DNA of 64,000 nt from CAYMUL01 sp964393605 (GCA_964393605.1 CAYMUL010000004.1:62001-126000); one strand, 5' to 3'. Counted from the stretch's first letter, positions 35,389 through 45,085 are shown. A program made the numbers and translations. Notes: a model not told the origin generated them from the letters alone.

Positions 35389-35655
35389 ATGATTGAAAAA
35401 AAAGTAAAGATCGTCAACCAAGCGGGATTGCACACCCGCCCCGCCGCAACTCTCGTAAAGATTGCCGCAAAATTCAAATCGGAATTTTTTATTTCCAGAA
35501 ATGGTCTTCGAATTAACGGCAAAAGTATTATTGGCGTTATGACTCTCGCCGCCGAATTTGGTTCTGAACTCAACCTTGAATTTAATGGGCAAGATGAAGA
35601 ATTAATGGCTGATGCAATTATTTCTTTAATCGAACGGGGCTTCGACGAATTATGA
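35389..35655 (+). CDS. ptsH: Phosphocarrier protein HPr
   Basis: An 88-residue HPr of the phosphotransferase system. The active-site His15 is in GLHTRPAA and the regulatory Ser46 in NGKSIIGVM, so both phosphorylation sites are present and regulation by an HPr kinase is possible. The ATG at 35389 gives the canonical N-terminus; an upstream extension in frame overlaps the previous gene and is rejected. It overlaps ptsI by 4 bp (ATGA). Confidence 0.94.
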   Translation: MIEKKVKIVNQAGLHTRPAATLVKIAAKFKSEFFISRNGLRINGKSIIGVMTLAAEFGSELNLEFNGQDEELMADAIISLIERGFDEL

Positions 35656-37418
35656 AAGGACTAAAAAAAGTAATTGACTCTTCGGAGCTAGTACTACATG
35701 GAGTAGCTGCCGCTCCCGGTTTGGTGAAAGGCACTGCATATCTTTATAATAAAGAAGTTATTAAAATTTCTGATGATCAAATCGATGATGTTGATTCCGC
35801 AATCGCTTCGTTGTATGAAGCAGTTGAAAGATCGAAGAAAGAATTGAACAAAATTTTTTCTATTGCGCGCGAGAAGATGGGAGAAAAACGTGCAGAAATT
35901 TTTGAAGCACAATTAATGATTCTCGATGACCCAATTCTTCTTTCGAATATTGAATACAGAATTAAAGATGAAAAAAAACTTCCCGAGTTTCTTGTTTATG
36001 ATGAAATTACGAAGTATCAAGATTTAATGATACTCGCGCATGATCCTTATATGAAAGAACGCGCACTTGACATCGAGGATATAAAAAATCGAATCATAAG
36101 AAACTTGCAGAAAAAAAGATGGGCATCAAAATTTACGAACGATGTTATTGTTGTTTCGGGCAACCTTACCCCTGCCGATACAATACTATTCACAAAGAAT
36201 GATGTGCTTGGCTATGTTACCGATCATGGCGGATTAACTTCTCACGCCGCAATTGTTGCTCGCTCATTAAATCTTCCGGCTGTACTCGGCACGCACAATG
36301 CTACAATGAAAATTAAAGAAGGTGACTTCATTGTTATCGATGGTTTTCACGGTTTGGTTTTTGTTAATCCGAAGGAGAGTGAACTAAAATATTTTGATGA
36401 AAAAATCGCTCACTTAAAAGAGATTAACGAACAGCAAAAAGAACTCATCACAATGCCTTCGGAAACGAAAGATGGACGATTGATAAATCTTCGCGCGAAC
36501 GTTGATGTTACGGGAGAAATTGAGATGGTGATTTCAAACGGTGCGGCGGGCATCGGTCTCTATCGCTCCGAACAAATTATTGAAGAGATTGGAAGTTTTC
36601 CCGATGAAGAAGAACAAACTAAAATTTATAAAAAACTTGCAGAAAGAATTTACCCGGATTCAGTTACCATTCGCGCATTTGATATAGGTGGCGATAAAGT
36701 TAAACCGTTGCACATTGAAGAGTCAAATCCCTTTCTCGGATTACGCGGTATCAGATTTCTACTTGAGAATGAAAATATTTTCAGAGCGCAAACCCGCGCC
36801 GTACTTAAAGCAAGCAGAAGCAAAAATGTTCAATACATGATTCCGATGATTTCAACTGTGGAAGAAGTTGTACGCTTCAAAAAAATTATTTCCGAATGCA
36901 GGCACGAGCTTCATCAACAACACATCCCGTTTGATGAGCAAATGAAAGTCGGCATAATGGTAGAAGTTCCGAGTGCTGCAGTAATGGCGGCTGAACTGAG
37001 CCGGTTAGTAGATTTTTTCAGTATAGGCACAAACGATTTGATACAATATTTAATCGCCGTTGATCGCGGCAATGATCTTGTTTCTCCTTTGTATCAAGAA
37101 TTTAATCCTTCCGTAATTCGAACGATAAGTTTTATAATAAAGGAAGCCGAGAAATCTGGAATTGAAGTCAGCATTTGCGGAGAGATGGCGGCAGATACTT
37201 TAGCCGTGCCGATTTTAATTGGGCTTGGAATGAAAACTCTTTCAATCTCCCCTTCTGCTCTATTATATATCAAGCGAGTTGTGAGAGAAATTTCTTTCGA
37301 GGGCGCAAAAAATCTTGCCGAAGATTGTTTGCAACTAACTTCTCAAACTGAAGTTCTTCACAAAGTGGAACACTTCTTTAAAACTCAAAACATACAAAGA
37401 ACAAGGAATATACTTTAA
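35652..37418 (+). CDS. ptsI: Phosphoenolpyruvate-protein phosphotransferase (enzyme I)
   Basis: Transfers phosphate from phosphoenolpyruvate to HPr. The 588-residue protein contains the phospho-histidine domain with His198 in GGLTSHAAIVAR and the PEP-binding TIM barrel. FDIGGDKVKP, NPFLGLRGIRF, MVEVPSAA and SICGEMAAD are in place. No sugar-specific EII component lies in the window, so the pair may serve distant permeases or have a regulatory role. Confidence 0.95.
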   Translation: MKGLKKVIDSSELVLHGVAAAPGLVKGTAYLYNKEVIKISDDQIDDVDSAIASLYEAVERSKKELNKIFSIAREKMGEKRAEIFEAQLMILDDPILLSNIEYRIKDEKKLPEFLVYDEITKYQDLMILAHDPYMKERALDIEDIKNRIIRNLQKKRWASKFTNDVIVVSGNLTPADTILFTKNDVLGYVTDHGGLTSHAAIVARSLNLPAVLGTHNATMKIKEGDFIVIDGFHGLVFVNPKESELKYFDEKIAHLKEINEQQKELITMPSETKDGRLINLRANVDVTGEIEMVISNGAAGIGLYRSEQIIEEIGSFPDEEEQTKIYKKLAERIYPDSVTIRAFDIGGDKVKPLHIEESNPFLGLRGIRFLLENENIFRAQTRAVLKASRSKNVQYMIPMISTVEEVVRFKKIISECRHELHQQHIPFDEQMKVGIMVEVPSAAVMAAELSRLVDFFSIGTNDLIQYLIAVDRGNDLVSPLYQEFNPSVIRTISFIIKEAEKSGIEVSICGEMAADTLAVPILIGLGMKTLSISPSALLYIKRVVREISFEGAKNLAEDCLQLTSQTEVLHKVEHFFKTQNIQRTRNIL

Positions 37419-37420
37419 TT

Positions 37421-38458
37421 ATGACATTAGAAAGTTTAGTAAAAAAATATGATCCGGAGAATCAATTTCAAGTTCTGAAAAATTCTTTTCAGCAGATTGA
37501 ATATGCGTGGAATAATAAATTTGATCTTTCACGAATTGAAACAAGTAAGATTGAAAATATTGTTATCACAGGTTTGGGAGGTTCGGCGATTGCCGGCGAT
37601 CTGTTACGAAATTTTTTGAATAACGAATTAACGATTCCCTTGCAAGTTAATCGCGGTTATTCTCTGCCGAAATTTGTGAATGAAAATTCTTTGGTGATAA
37701 CATCTTCTTATTCAGGAAACACGGAGGAAACGATTTCCGCCTTTAATGATGCGGTGAATAAGAAGGCGCAAATAATTGCAGTAACGACAGGAGGAGAAAT
37801 TGAAAAACTCGCAGCAAAAAATAATGTTCATGTTATTCAGTTGAAGAGTGGTTTACAACCGCGCTACGCACTCGGCTTAAGTTTTTTTTCTCTACTGAAA
37901 ATTTTTCATTCGATTCGCTTAATCGATTCGCACGATGAATTCACAAATAAAACTATTTCCGATTGGAAAAAATTAGGGGAAGAATTTTCGAACGAAAAAA
38001 ATATAGCCGTTGATATTGCATCTCAACTCATCGGTGCGCTGCCAATAATTTATGCAGACGGAAATTTAAACGACAGCATCGCAAGCCGCTTCAAAGCGCA
38101 GTTGAATGAGAATTCTAAACTTCACGCATTTGTAAATTTTTTTCCTGAACTTAATCACAACGAAATTATCGGCTGGGAAACTGCGGACAAAAGCGGAATA
38201 CGATTCGTTGTTATTTTTATTGAGGATTCTGATTCACATCCTCAAGTTCAGAAAAGATTTAAACTCACGGAAGAGTTGATAATAAAAGCCGGAATGCATG
38301 TTGTTAAAATTCGTTCAGATCACAAATCTTTTAAAGAAAGATTACTGCATCTTGTCTTTCTCGTTGATTGGATTTCCTATTACGCCGCAATTCTGCGAAG
38401 AAAAGATCCATCCGAAATTGATTTTATTCATCTCTTGAAAAAGAAATTAGTCGATTAA
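37421..38458 (+). CDS. Bifunctional phosphoglucose/phosphomannose isomerase
   Basis: Interconverts glucose-6-phosphate or mannose-6-phosphate with fructose-6-phosphate. The 345-residue protein has two SIS domains: VITGLGGSAIAGDL and SSYSGNTEET are the phosphosugar-binding loops, and LNHNEIIGWE carries the catalytic histidine/glutamate region of the archaeal-type PGI/PMI family. It begins 2 bp after ptsI, tying it to sugar phosphate metabolism. Confidence 0.88.
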   Translation: MTLESLVKKYDPENQFQVLKNSFQQIEYAWNNKFDLSRIETSKIENIVITGLGGSAIAGDLLRNFLNNELTIPLQVNRGYSLPKFVNENSLVITSSYSGNTEETISAFNDAVNKKAQIIAVTTGGEIEKLAAKNNVHVIQLKSGLQPRYALGLSFFSLLKIFHSIRLIDSHDEFTNKTISDWKKLGEEFSNEKNIAVDIASQLIGALPIIYADGNLNDSIASRFKAQLNENSKLHAFVNFFPELNHNEIIGWETADKSGIRFVVIFIEDSDSHPQVQKRFKLTEELIIKAGMHVVKIRSDHKSFKERLLHLVFLVDWISYYAAILRRKDPSEIDFIHLLKKKLVD

Positions 38459-38464
38459 TCTGCA

Positions 38465-41260
38465 TTGAAAAGAATAATTTTTTTCATTTTACTTTTGATT
38501 TTTCAAAACGCAACGCTTTCTCAATTTTATTTTTTTGGGAGAAATAAAGTTCAGTATTCTAAGTTTGATTGGAAACTTTTACAGACTGCTCACTTCGATA
38601 TTTATTATTACGGCGAGCTTGATGAGATAACATCAATTGGTGCTCACTATGCCGAAGAAGCGTATTCCGAATATCAAAGAAATTTTGTTCACATCATCAC
38701 GAAGCGAATACCGTTAATCTTTTATAACACTCACAACCATTTTCAGCAGACGAACACAACGCCGGGCTTTATTCCCGATGGTGTCGGAGGATTTTTCGAA
38801 TTTATAAAAGGGCGCGTCGTTATTCCTTTCAGCGGCTCGCTCGAACAATTTCGTCATGTTATCCGACATGAACTTGTTCACGTTTTTATGACAACAAAAA
38901 TTTTCCGCGTCCTTGCCGATCATCGTCAAACTTCCGATCGATTGCCGCCGCTTTGGTTTGTCGAAGGGCTTGCAGAACATCTCTCAACAACTTGGGATTC
39001 TCAAGCGGAGATGTTGCTTCGTGATGCCGTCATCAACAATTACTTTGTCGGCATCGAAGATATTTATTCTATCAGCGGAAGTTTCTTGATGTATAAAGAG
39101 GGGCAGGCGTTTCTCGATTATGTCGCCGAACTATACGGACCGGAAAAAGTTTTTATCATCATGAACAATTTTTGGCTCACGGAAGATTTCAACAAGATAC
39201 TGGAGTACGCATTAGATAAGCCGCTCGAGCAGATTGATAAAGAATGGAAATTTTATTTAAAGAAAAAATATTTTCCTTTACTCTCGGAATATACTTCCAT
39301 CAGCGATGCAAGTTTGCTCGCAACTCAAAATGGTTTTTGTTTCTCTCCCGTAAAATATGAGAATGGTTCGGGGAACTATATTTATTTTCTCGGCAATGTC
39401 GATGGATATTCTTCTTTTTACCGCGCAAAGTTTGATGATGAAGAAAAAAAATATGATTCGCCGGAATTGCTCGTGCGCGGCGAGAAACGAGAAGAGTTTG
39501 AATCGTTTCATCTTTTCCAAAACTCTCTGGACGTTTCATCAAACGGACTAGCAGTGTTCGTAACTAAACGCGGCGAAACTGATGCAATACATTTTTATGA
39601 TGTCAATGAGGAGAAAATTATAAAAAGTTTTCAGAAGGAATATCTCATTTCAATTTCTTCGCCGAAGTTTTCATCTTCAGGAAAGAAAATTGTTTTTAAA
39701 GCGATTGATCAAAAAGGATTTAGCGATTTGTTCACGCTTGATATTGAATCCGATGATGAAGTGCGCTTGACGAATGATTATCATGACGACACTGATCCAG
39801 CATTCGGAAAAGATGATGACGATGTAATATTTGTTTCAAATAGATTTTACAGCGCGGAAAAAAAATATTACGATCTTTTTTCAATCAACATCAAAGATTA
39901 TCGGATAAATAAAATCTTGAGCATGAATGCAACTTTGGCGGCTCCGGTCTATAATCATACTGACAACAAAATATATTTTACATCCGATTACTCAGGCGTT
40001 CACAATATTTATAAATATAATCCGTCGAATGACGATGAAGTTGTTCGCGTATCGAATTTTTATACAAGTGTTTTCAATCCCCGTTTTTCTAATGGAAAAA
40101 TTATTTTTTCGGGATTTGATTCTTTCTCTTTCAAAATTTATGAATACAAAATTGATTCAACTGCAGAAAAGAAAATTAGTTTGCCTTCGCACGAAACTTT
40201 TTCAATGTTCGAATGGAACGCGCCAAAAATTTCACTCGCAAGCAATCCTGGAAAAATCAATTATGAAAAAGAGTACACACTCGATTACGCGCAGAGTCAA
40301 ATTACAACCGATCCTGTTTTCGGAACGCGCGGCGGAGCTGTATTTACTTTAAGCGATCTTTTCGGTGACGATAATTATTTCTTCCTAATTTATAACACTG
40401 CCGAAGTTCAAAGTGATTTTCTAAAAAGTTTTAATGTCGCTCTCACCCGCGTATCTCTTAGCGAACGTTCGAATTACGGCTACGGAATTTTTCATTTCAG
40501 CGGCAGAAGATATGACATCCGCGAATCGGAAGAATTTTTCTTCGAAAGAAGTTTCGGCGGAAATTTTATTCTCAACTTTCCTCTTTCAAAATTTTCGAGA
40601 ATTGAAGCCGGACTTTCAATAGCAAATTCGGATAAACAAATTATCAGCGGAGTTCTCGAACGAAAAGCGTTATTGTGGACGAACAATCTTTCTTACGTTT
40701 CCGATAATACTATTTGGGTTCCCACCGGTCCGATTGACGGAATGCGTTATCGTGTGTTGCTCGCGTTCACAAGCGACGTGAAATTTAGCAACGTGAATTA
40801 TTTTACTTTTATATCTGATTACAGGCATTACTTTAGAACTTCCTTGCGTTCCGCAGTTGCGTTACGACTTGCAATGTTTTACAATCAAGGAAAAGAAGCA
40901 CGCCGATATTTCATGGGCGGGAGTTGGGATTTACGCGGCTGGCCCCGGTGGTCTATTCGTGGCGAGAAGATGTGGTTATCATCTCTCGAATATCGTTTCC
41001 CATTAATCGATCAATTTCAAGTTAGGTTTCCATTCACTTCAATGAGCATCTACGGCATTCGCGGCGCATTATTCTTCGACGCGGGAAATGCATGGGATTC
41101 AAAAAATCTTTTTACCTACGGTTCCGTTGGTGCGGGAATTAGAATTAATCTTTTCAACCTGTTAGTTCTTCGTTATGATATTGGAAAGAAAATTGAAGAC
41201 AACTTCGCCGACTTTCAACCGGGATTATTTTATCAATTCTTTTTTGGGTGGGATTTTTGA
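38465..41260 (+). CDS. Gluzincin metalloprotease-propeller-outer membrane barrel fusion protein
   Basis: A 931-residue exported protein with three parts. After a signal peptide (about residues 1-19), residues 40-270 are a peptidase MA-like domain with HELVH (135-139) and WFVEGLAEH (candidate third zinc ligand Glu167). Residues about 290-570 have TolB/PD40-type propeller blades (ISSPKFSSSGKKIVF, LTNDYHDDTDPAFG, IYFTSDYSG). Residues about 620-931 look like a BamA/Omp85-type barrel, with the RRYFMGGSWDLRGW motif, GALFFDAGNAWD and a C-terminal aromatic residue (FFFGWDF). It may be an outer membrane protease or an assembly factor. The start is TTG at 38465, the only plausible one, without a clear ribosome-binding site. 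Confidence 0.78.
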   Translation: MKRIIFFILLLIFQNATLSQFYFFGRNKVQYSKFDWKLLQTAHFDIYYYGELDEITSIGAHYAEEAYSEYQRNFVHIITKRIPLIFYNTHNHFQQTNTTPGFIPDGVGGFFEFIKGRVVIPFSGSLEQFRHVIRHELVHVFMTTKIFRVLADHRQTSDRLPPLWFVEGLAEHLSTTWDSQAEMLLRDAVINNYFVGIEDIYSISGSFLMYKEGQAFLDYVAELYGPEKVFIIMNNFWLTEDFNKILEYALDKPLEQIDKEWKFYLKKKYFPLLSEYTSISDASLLATQNGFCFSPVKYENGSGNYIYFLGNVDGYSSFYRAKFDDEEKKYDSPELLVRGEKREEFESFHLFQNSLDVSSNGLAVFVTKRGETDAIHFYDVNEEKIIKSFQKEYLISISSPKFSSSGKKIVFKAIDQKGFSDLFTLDIESDDEVRLTNDYHDDTDPAFGKDDDDVIFVSNRFYSAEKKYYDLFSINIKDYRINKILSMNATLAAPVYNHTDNKIYFTSDYSGVHNIYKYNPSNDDEVVRVSNFYTSVFNPRFSNGKIIFSGFDSFSFKIYEYKIDSTAEKKISLPSHETFSMFEWNAPKISLASNPGKINYEKEYTLDYAQSQITTDPVFGTRGGAVFTLSDLFGDDNYFFLIYNTAEVQSDFLKSFNVALTRVSLSERSNYGYGIFHFSGRRYDIRESEEFFFERSFGGNFILNFPLSKFSRIEAGLSIANSDKQIISGVLERKALLWTNNLSYVSDNTIWVPTGPIDGMRYRVLLAFTSDVKFSNVNYFTFISDYRHYFRTSLRSAVALRLAMFYNQGKEARRYFMGGSWDLRGWPRWSIRGEKMWLSSLEYRFPLIDQFQVRFPFTSMSIYGIRGALFFDAGNAWDSKNLFTYGSVGAGIRINLFNLLVLRYDIGKKIEDNFADFQPGLFYQFFFGWDF

Positions 41261-42384
41261 AAAAAATAATTTTTACAACGGTTCTCCTTCTTTCGGGTTG
41301 TGCTGTTTCGATAATAAAATTTAGCGTCAAACCTGAATCAGAGTTGATTCAATCTTTCGGTAGAGTTTCTTCTAAAAATTTTTTTGTTGATGATACGCTC
41401 ATTTTGCCGTTGAGACATAAGTGGAAATTTGAAACACACGGAAGTTTTGCCTTCAGTTCATTTCTTGCTTATGGAAATAATATTATCACTTCAGACTTAA
41501 GCGGCAGAATTTATACTTTCGATTTAGAAACAGGCAAACGAAGCGGTTTTCTAAAAATGAACGGTACAATTTCGGTTGCGCCGATTATCAATCGGCACTA
41601 CATGATATTTCCGGTTACACTTCTGCCAGAAGCGAAAACTTCTCTGATATTTTATGATTTCATAACCGGGAAGGAAATTCAGAGCATCGAATTTGAAGGC
41701 ATTGTACTTACTGAAATTGTTCGCAATGAAAATTATTTTATTCTCGCAACAGAAAATGGCTTCGTAAAAAAAATTAACTATATGGGCGAAGTGCTTTTCA
41801 ATACTGATTTAGAGGGCTATACTCATTCCTCCGGTGCGATGAACGATAAATATTATTTCATCGGAAATGATAAAGGAGAGTTTGTAATAATTGTACTTGC
41901 TACCGGTAAAATTATTTCCAGAAAAAAAATAAGTGAATCGTCCTTGAAACATGTTTCTATTTTAGATGAAAAAGTGTTTATCTCTGCCGAAGATGGCTTT
42001 GTTTATATTTTTAATTTGCAAAAAAATGATTTTGAAGAAGCGATATTTTTTGGAGAAAAAATTGTAATGCATCCTGCTGTTCACGACAAAATAATTTATG
42101 GCGGTAGTACCGGCGGAGAATTTTCTGCTTATGATTTTTACTCGAGGGAAATTATTTGGAAGAGTAAAATTGATAATTCTTTTGCGGCTACACCGTTGAT
42201 TGTCGGTGAAAAAATAGTACTTCCTTCTTTAAATAAAAAAATCTACTTTGTGAATAAGTTTAACGGAGAAATTATTGATTCCCTGCAATATGACGGAAGA
42301 GTCAAAACTACTCCAATATTTTATAACAATTTTTTAATCGTTGGTTCTGATAACGGAATAATTAATGTGTATGAAGCAAAATAA
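41257..42384 (+). CDS. PQQ-repeat beta-propeller lipoprotein (BamB-like)
   Basis: A lipoprotein of about 375 residues: the signal peptide ends in LLSGC. The body has repeated PQQ/BamB-type blades such as SDLSGRIYTFDLETGKRSG, STGGEFSAYDFYSREIIWKS and VNKFNGEIIDSLQYDGR. BamB-type propellers scaffold outer membrane protein assembly; the neighbouring barrel fusion makes such a role attractive but unproven. I prefer the TTG at 41257, which overlaps the previous stop as TTGA. A GTG at 41248 is an in-frame alternative. Confidence 0.75.
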   Translation: MKKIIFTTVLLLSGCAVSIIKFSVKPESELIQSFGRVSSKNFFVDDTLILPLRHKWKFETHGSFAFSSFLAYGNNIITSDLSGRIYTFDLETGKRSGFLKMNGTISVAPIINRHYMIFPVTLLPEAKTSLIFYDFITGKEIQSIEFEGIVLTEIVRNENYFILATENGFVKKINYMGEVLFNTDLEGYTHSSGAMNDKYYFIGNDKGEFVIIVLATGKIISRKKISESSLKHVSILDEKVFISAEDGFVYIFNLQKNDFEEAIFFGEKIVMHPAVHDKIIYGGSTGGEFSAYDFYSREIIWKSKIDNSFAATPLIVGEKIVLPSLNKKIYFVNKFNGEIIDSLQYDGRVKTTPIFYNNFLIVGSDNGIINVYEAK

Positions 42385-42913
42385 TTTTCTCCGTTCGCTT
42401 TTCGCTGTAACTGTATTTTTCGCTTCAGAAACCGTTGCGATAAATTTGTTTCATTCAGAAACTGAGAACGGGAAAGATACTTTGCTCATCGTTACCGAAC
42501 CGGCAGATGCAAAAATAATTTACGAAGATTCTCTTATCGGTTACACGCCTTTGCGATTGATAAAAATAGTTTCTCCACTTCAAGTTCAAAAAAATGGTTT
42601 TGAAAATGAAACTATTGAGCCGGTTGTATCGCAATCTTTCATAAATATTCAGTTAAAGAAAAATGAATTCGAGAATCAAACGAATTTTTTTAAAACTAAT
42701 TACTTCAATTTACTTCTCGGAAGCGCGGCAATATTGGGCGGAGTAGCCGCCTATCTTAAATTGAAAGCGGATGACAAATTCGATATCTATCAATCTGGCG
42801 GTGGTTCAAAATTTCTTGATGAAACAAGAATGTATGATCTTTACAGCGGAATTTCTTTCGGACTTCTGCAAATTAATTTCGGAATTTTAGTTTATAACTT
42901 ATTAACTGACTGA
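42371..42913 (+). CDS. PEGA-domain membrane-associated protein
   Basis: A 180-residue protein with a signal peptide (MKQNNFLRSLFAVTVFFASETVA). A PEGA-like module follows at about residues 35-95: LLIVTEPADAKIIYEDSLIGYTP has the classical pattern of a small surface beta-domain. After it come a hydrophobic helix (FNLLLGSAAILGGVAAYL) and a second C-terminal hydrophobic stretch. It overlaps the propeller gene by 14 bp. The ATG at 42371 is preferred over 42365 because it gives a clean signal peptide. Function unknown; probably part of the same envelope module. Confidence 0.7.
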   Translation: MKQNNFLRSLFAVTVFFASETVAINLFHSETENGKDTLLIVTEPADAKIIYEDSLIGYTPLRLIKIVSPLQVQKNGFENETIEPVVSQSFINIQLKKNEFENQTNFFKTNYFNLLLGSAAILGGVAAYLKLKADDKFDIYQSGGGSKFLDETRMYDLYSGISFGLLQINFGILVYNLLTD

Positions 42914-42919
42914 GCATTT

Positions 42920-43300
42920 ATGGAATTAGCAAACTTAAAAGTATTAATTGTTGATGACAACGAGATAAACAGAAAATTGTTGTCGATGTATTTGAATAAA
43001 TTAAACATCAAAGCCGATCACGCGGAGAATGGAAATGACGCGATAAAATCTTGCACAGAAAATTTTTATGATCTTGTTTTCATGGATGTTTATATGCCGG
43101 GGAAAGACGGAATTGAAGCAACGAAGGAAATAAGATTGATGCTCGGCGCAAGCGCACCGACGATTATTGCTATCACTGCTAATGCTTTCTCAAGTGATAG
43201 AGAAGCGTGTATTGATGCGGGTATGAAAGATTTTCTTGTTAAACCCATTACTAAAGATGGTTTGAACGGAATACTGGAAAAATATTTTTCAAATCATTAA
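42920..43300 (+). CDS. Single-domain response regulator (receiver only)
   Basis: A 126-residue CheY-like receiver. The acidic pair is in VLIVDDNEINRKLL, the phospho-acceptor aspartate in LVFMDVYMPGKDG, the threonine in AITANAF and the lysine in FLVKPI. The DNEINRKL and MDVYMPGKDGIEAT wording is typical of receivers found with hybrid kinases. There is no output domain, so it may be a phosphate relay or act by protein contact. It lies 6 bp after the PEGA gene. Its kinase is not adjacent. Confidence 0.88.
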   Translation: MELANLKVLIVDDNEINRKLLSMYLNKLNIKADHAENGNDAIKSCTENFYDLVFMDVYMPGKDGIEATKEIRLMLGASAPTIIAITANAFSSDREACIDAGMKDFLVKPITKDGLNGILEKYFSNH

Positions 43301-43417
43301 CGCCGGTGTGAATCGTTGATTGCGTTTCCCAAATTTCTATCGGGAATTGTTCCTCATGAAACTTAAAAATCTTTCACAATAAATTTTAACAATAAAAAAA
43401 AAGCTGAGCCGAAGAAA

Positions 43418-43810
43418 ATGGAAATAATAAAACGATCCGATGAAGAGTGGCGAAAACTTCTATCCGAGGAAGAATTTAATATTACGAGAAATAAAGGAAC
43501 GGAACGACCATTCACCGGCATGTATAATAAATTTTATAAAGATGGAATTTGCATTTGTGTCGCTTGCGGTAATGAACTTTTCTCCTCCGAAACAAAATAT
43601 GATTCCGGTTCCGGCTGGCCAAGTTTTTGGAAGCCGATAACAAAAGAAAATGTCGATGAAGAGATTGACAAATCCTTCGGAAGGACGCGCATTGAAATTC
43701 AATGTGCGAGATGCAATGCACATCTGGGGCATCTTTTTGATGACGGACCAAAACCCACCGGTTTGCGTTACTGCATTAATTCTGCTTCTCTGAAATTTGT
43801 TGAGAAATAA
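43418..43810 (+). CDS. msrB: Peptide-methionine (R)-S-oxide reductase
   Basis: Repairs oxidised methionine (R-sulfoxide) in proteins using thioredoxin. The 130-residue protein has the two zinc-binding CxxC pairs (CVACGNE and CARCNAH), the GSGWPSF motif and the catalytic cysteine in RYCINSASL. No second (resolving) cysteine upstream of the usual type is obvious. It stands alone; the gap before it (43301-43417) holds no other gene. Confidence 0.95.
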   Translation: MEIIKRSDEEWRKLLSEEEFNITRNKGTERPFTGMYNKFYKDGICICVACGNELFSSETKYDSGSGWPSFWKPITKENVDEEIDKSFGRTRIEIQCARCNAHLGHLFDDGPKPTGLRYCINSASLKFVEK

Positions 43811-43909
43811 TTCCAAATATTTTTCGTGTAGTTTTTTTTAATATCGTTTGCAACATCTGAATTGCTCAACTATTTTTTAAGCAATGATTGAAATATTTTT
43901 GCAAATAAA

Positions 43910-45085
43910 ATGAACTCAAAAAGCAGGATGAAAACTGCAATGGAACTTTCGATTCCCGATCGCGTTCCTTTGATGTGTCAACTTTCGCTCGGACATTATT
44001 TCCTCAACACGAATCTCGATCCTTTCGATATCTGGTTCACCTCTGAAGGATTTGCCGAAGCGTTGGTACAACTTCAGCAAAAATATTCCTTCGACGGAAT
44101 TTTAGTCAACTTACCCGGAAGAGAAAAAAATCTTCGCAGTCAAATCAAATCCATTAAAATTGTTGATGATGAAAAAGTGATAAATTGGCAGAAGGGCGGC
44201 TACACAGTTTTACCGCTAAATGATAATCCGCATTATTATCAAGACGACGGCAGCCGCTATTTCCCTACATTCGATGAGATACAACCCGAAAAACTTTTTT
44301 ACGTTGAACCGTTCGACACTACCGAAATTAAATATCCATACTATTGGGGATTTGAAAAAGAATTTCCCGATGAGAAAAACTTTTTTCCCGAACATCATCT
44401 CGACACAATAAAAATTTTGCAGAAAAAAGTTGGGAAAAATATTTCAATCCATTCCGAAATATTTTCGCCGTGGACGCAGTTTCTTGAATTGCTTAATTAT
44501 GAAAATGCTTTGATTGCAATTATGGATGACCCCGTTAAAGTAAAAGCATGTTTGGAAAGATTAACCGAAGGTGCAATCGCTCTCGCTTCGCAGCACGCAT
44601 CAATCAATGTTGATGCAATTTTGATTTCATCTGCTTTTGCAGGCGCGGGACTTATCTCAAGAGAAGATTATGAAAATTTTGTTTTGCCTTACGAGCAACA
44701 AGTCATTGCCGAAGTGAAAAAAAATTATAATGTTCCAATCTATACTCACACATGCGGAAGCATTGGCGACAGACTTGACTTAATGTTGCAAACGGGAACG
44801 AATGGAATTGATACACTCGATCCGCCGCCGTTGGGAACGGTTGAATTATCGGAAGCAAAAAAAATCCTTGAAGGGCACGCTTTCATCAAAGGTAATATCG
44901 ATCCGGTGAACACTTTGCTTTATGGCAACAAAGATTTAATAACTAACGATGTTTCGGAAAGAATTGAAATCGGCAAATCCGGCGGAGGATTTATTTTGAG
45001 TACAGCATGTTCGGTTGCACCGGCAACACCGCCGGAAAATATTTTATTGTTAAACGAATTGATCGAGCTACATGGAAAATACTGA
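43910..45085 (+). CDS. Uroporphyrinogen decarboxylase-family methyltransferase (MtaA-like)
   Basis: A 391-residue protein of the UroD fold. Instead of haem-pathway features it has the zinc motif HxC...C of corrinoid methyltransferases MtaA/MtbA: His280 and Cys282 in YTHTCGSIGD, and Cys367 in LSTACSVAPATPP. Such enzymes move methyl groups between a corrinoid protein and an acceptor or donor, with zinc activating the thiol. The next gene encodes the corrinoid protein (14-bp overlap) and the third a homocysteine methyltransferase. This suggests one methyl-transfer pathway ending in methionine. The methyl donor is unknown. Confidence 0.82.
   Translation: MNSKSRMKTAMELSIPDRVPLMCQLSLGHYFLNTNLDPFDIWFTSEGFAEALVQLQQKYSFDGILVNLPGREKNLRSQIKSIKIVDDEKVINWQKGGYTVLPLNDNPHYYQDDGSRYFPTFDEIQPEKLFYVEPFDTTEIKYPYYWGFEKEFPDEKNFFPEHHLDTIKILQKKVGKNISIHSEIFSPWTQFLELLNYENALIAIMDDPVKVKACLERLTEGAIALASQHASINVDAILISSAFAGAGLISREDYENFVLPYEQQVIAEVKKNYNVPIYTHTCGSIGDRLDLMLQTGTNGIDTLDPPPLGTVELSEAKKILEGHAFIKGNIDPVNTLLYGNKDLITNDVSERIEIGKSGGGFILSTACSVAPATPPENILLLNELIELHGKY

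Noticed and set aside
43894..43901. TATTTTTG as a -7 box for the methyltransferase operon
   Set aside because: It lies only 8 bp before the ATG and has no -33 partner, so it would require a leaderless message. In A+T-rich DNA this is likely chance.
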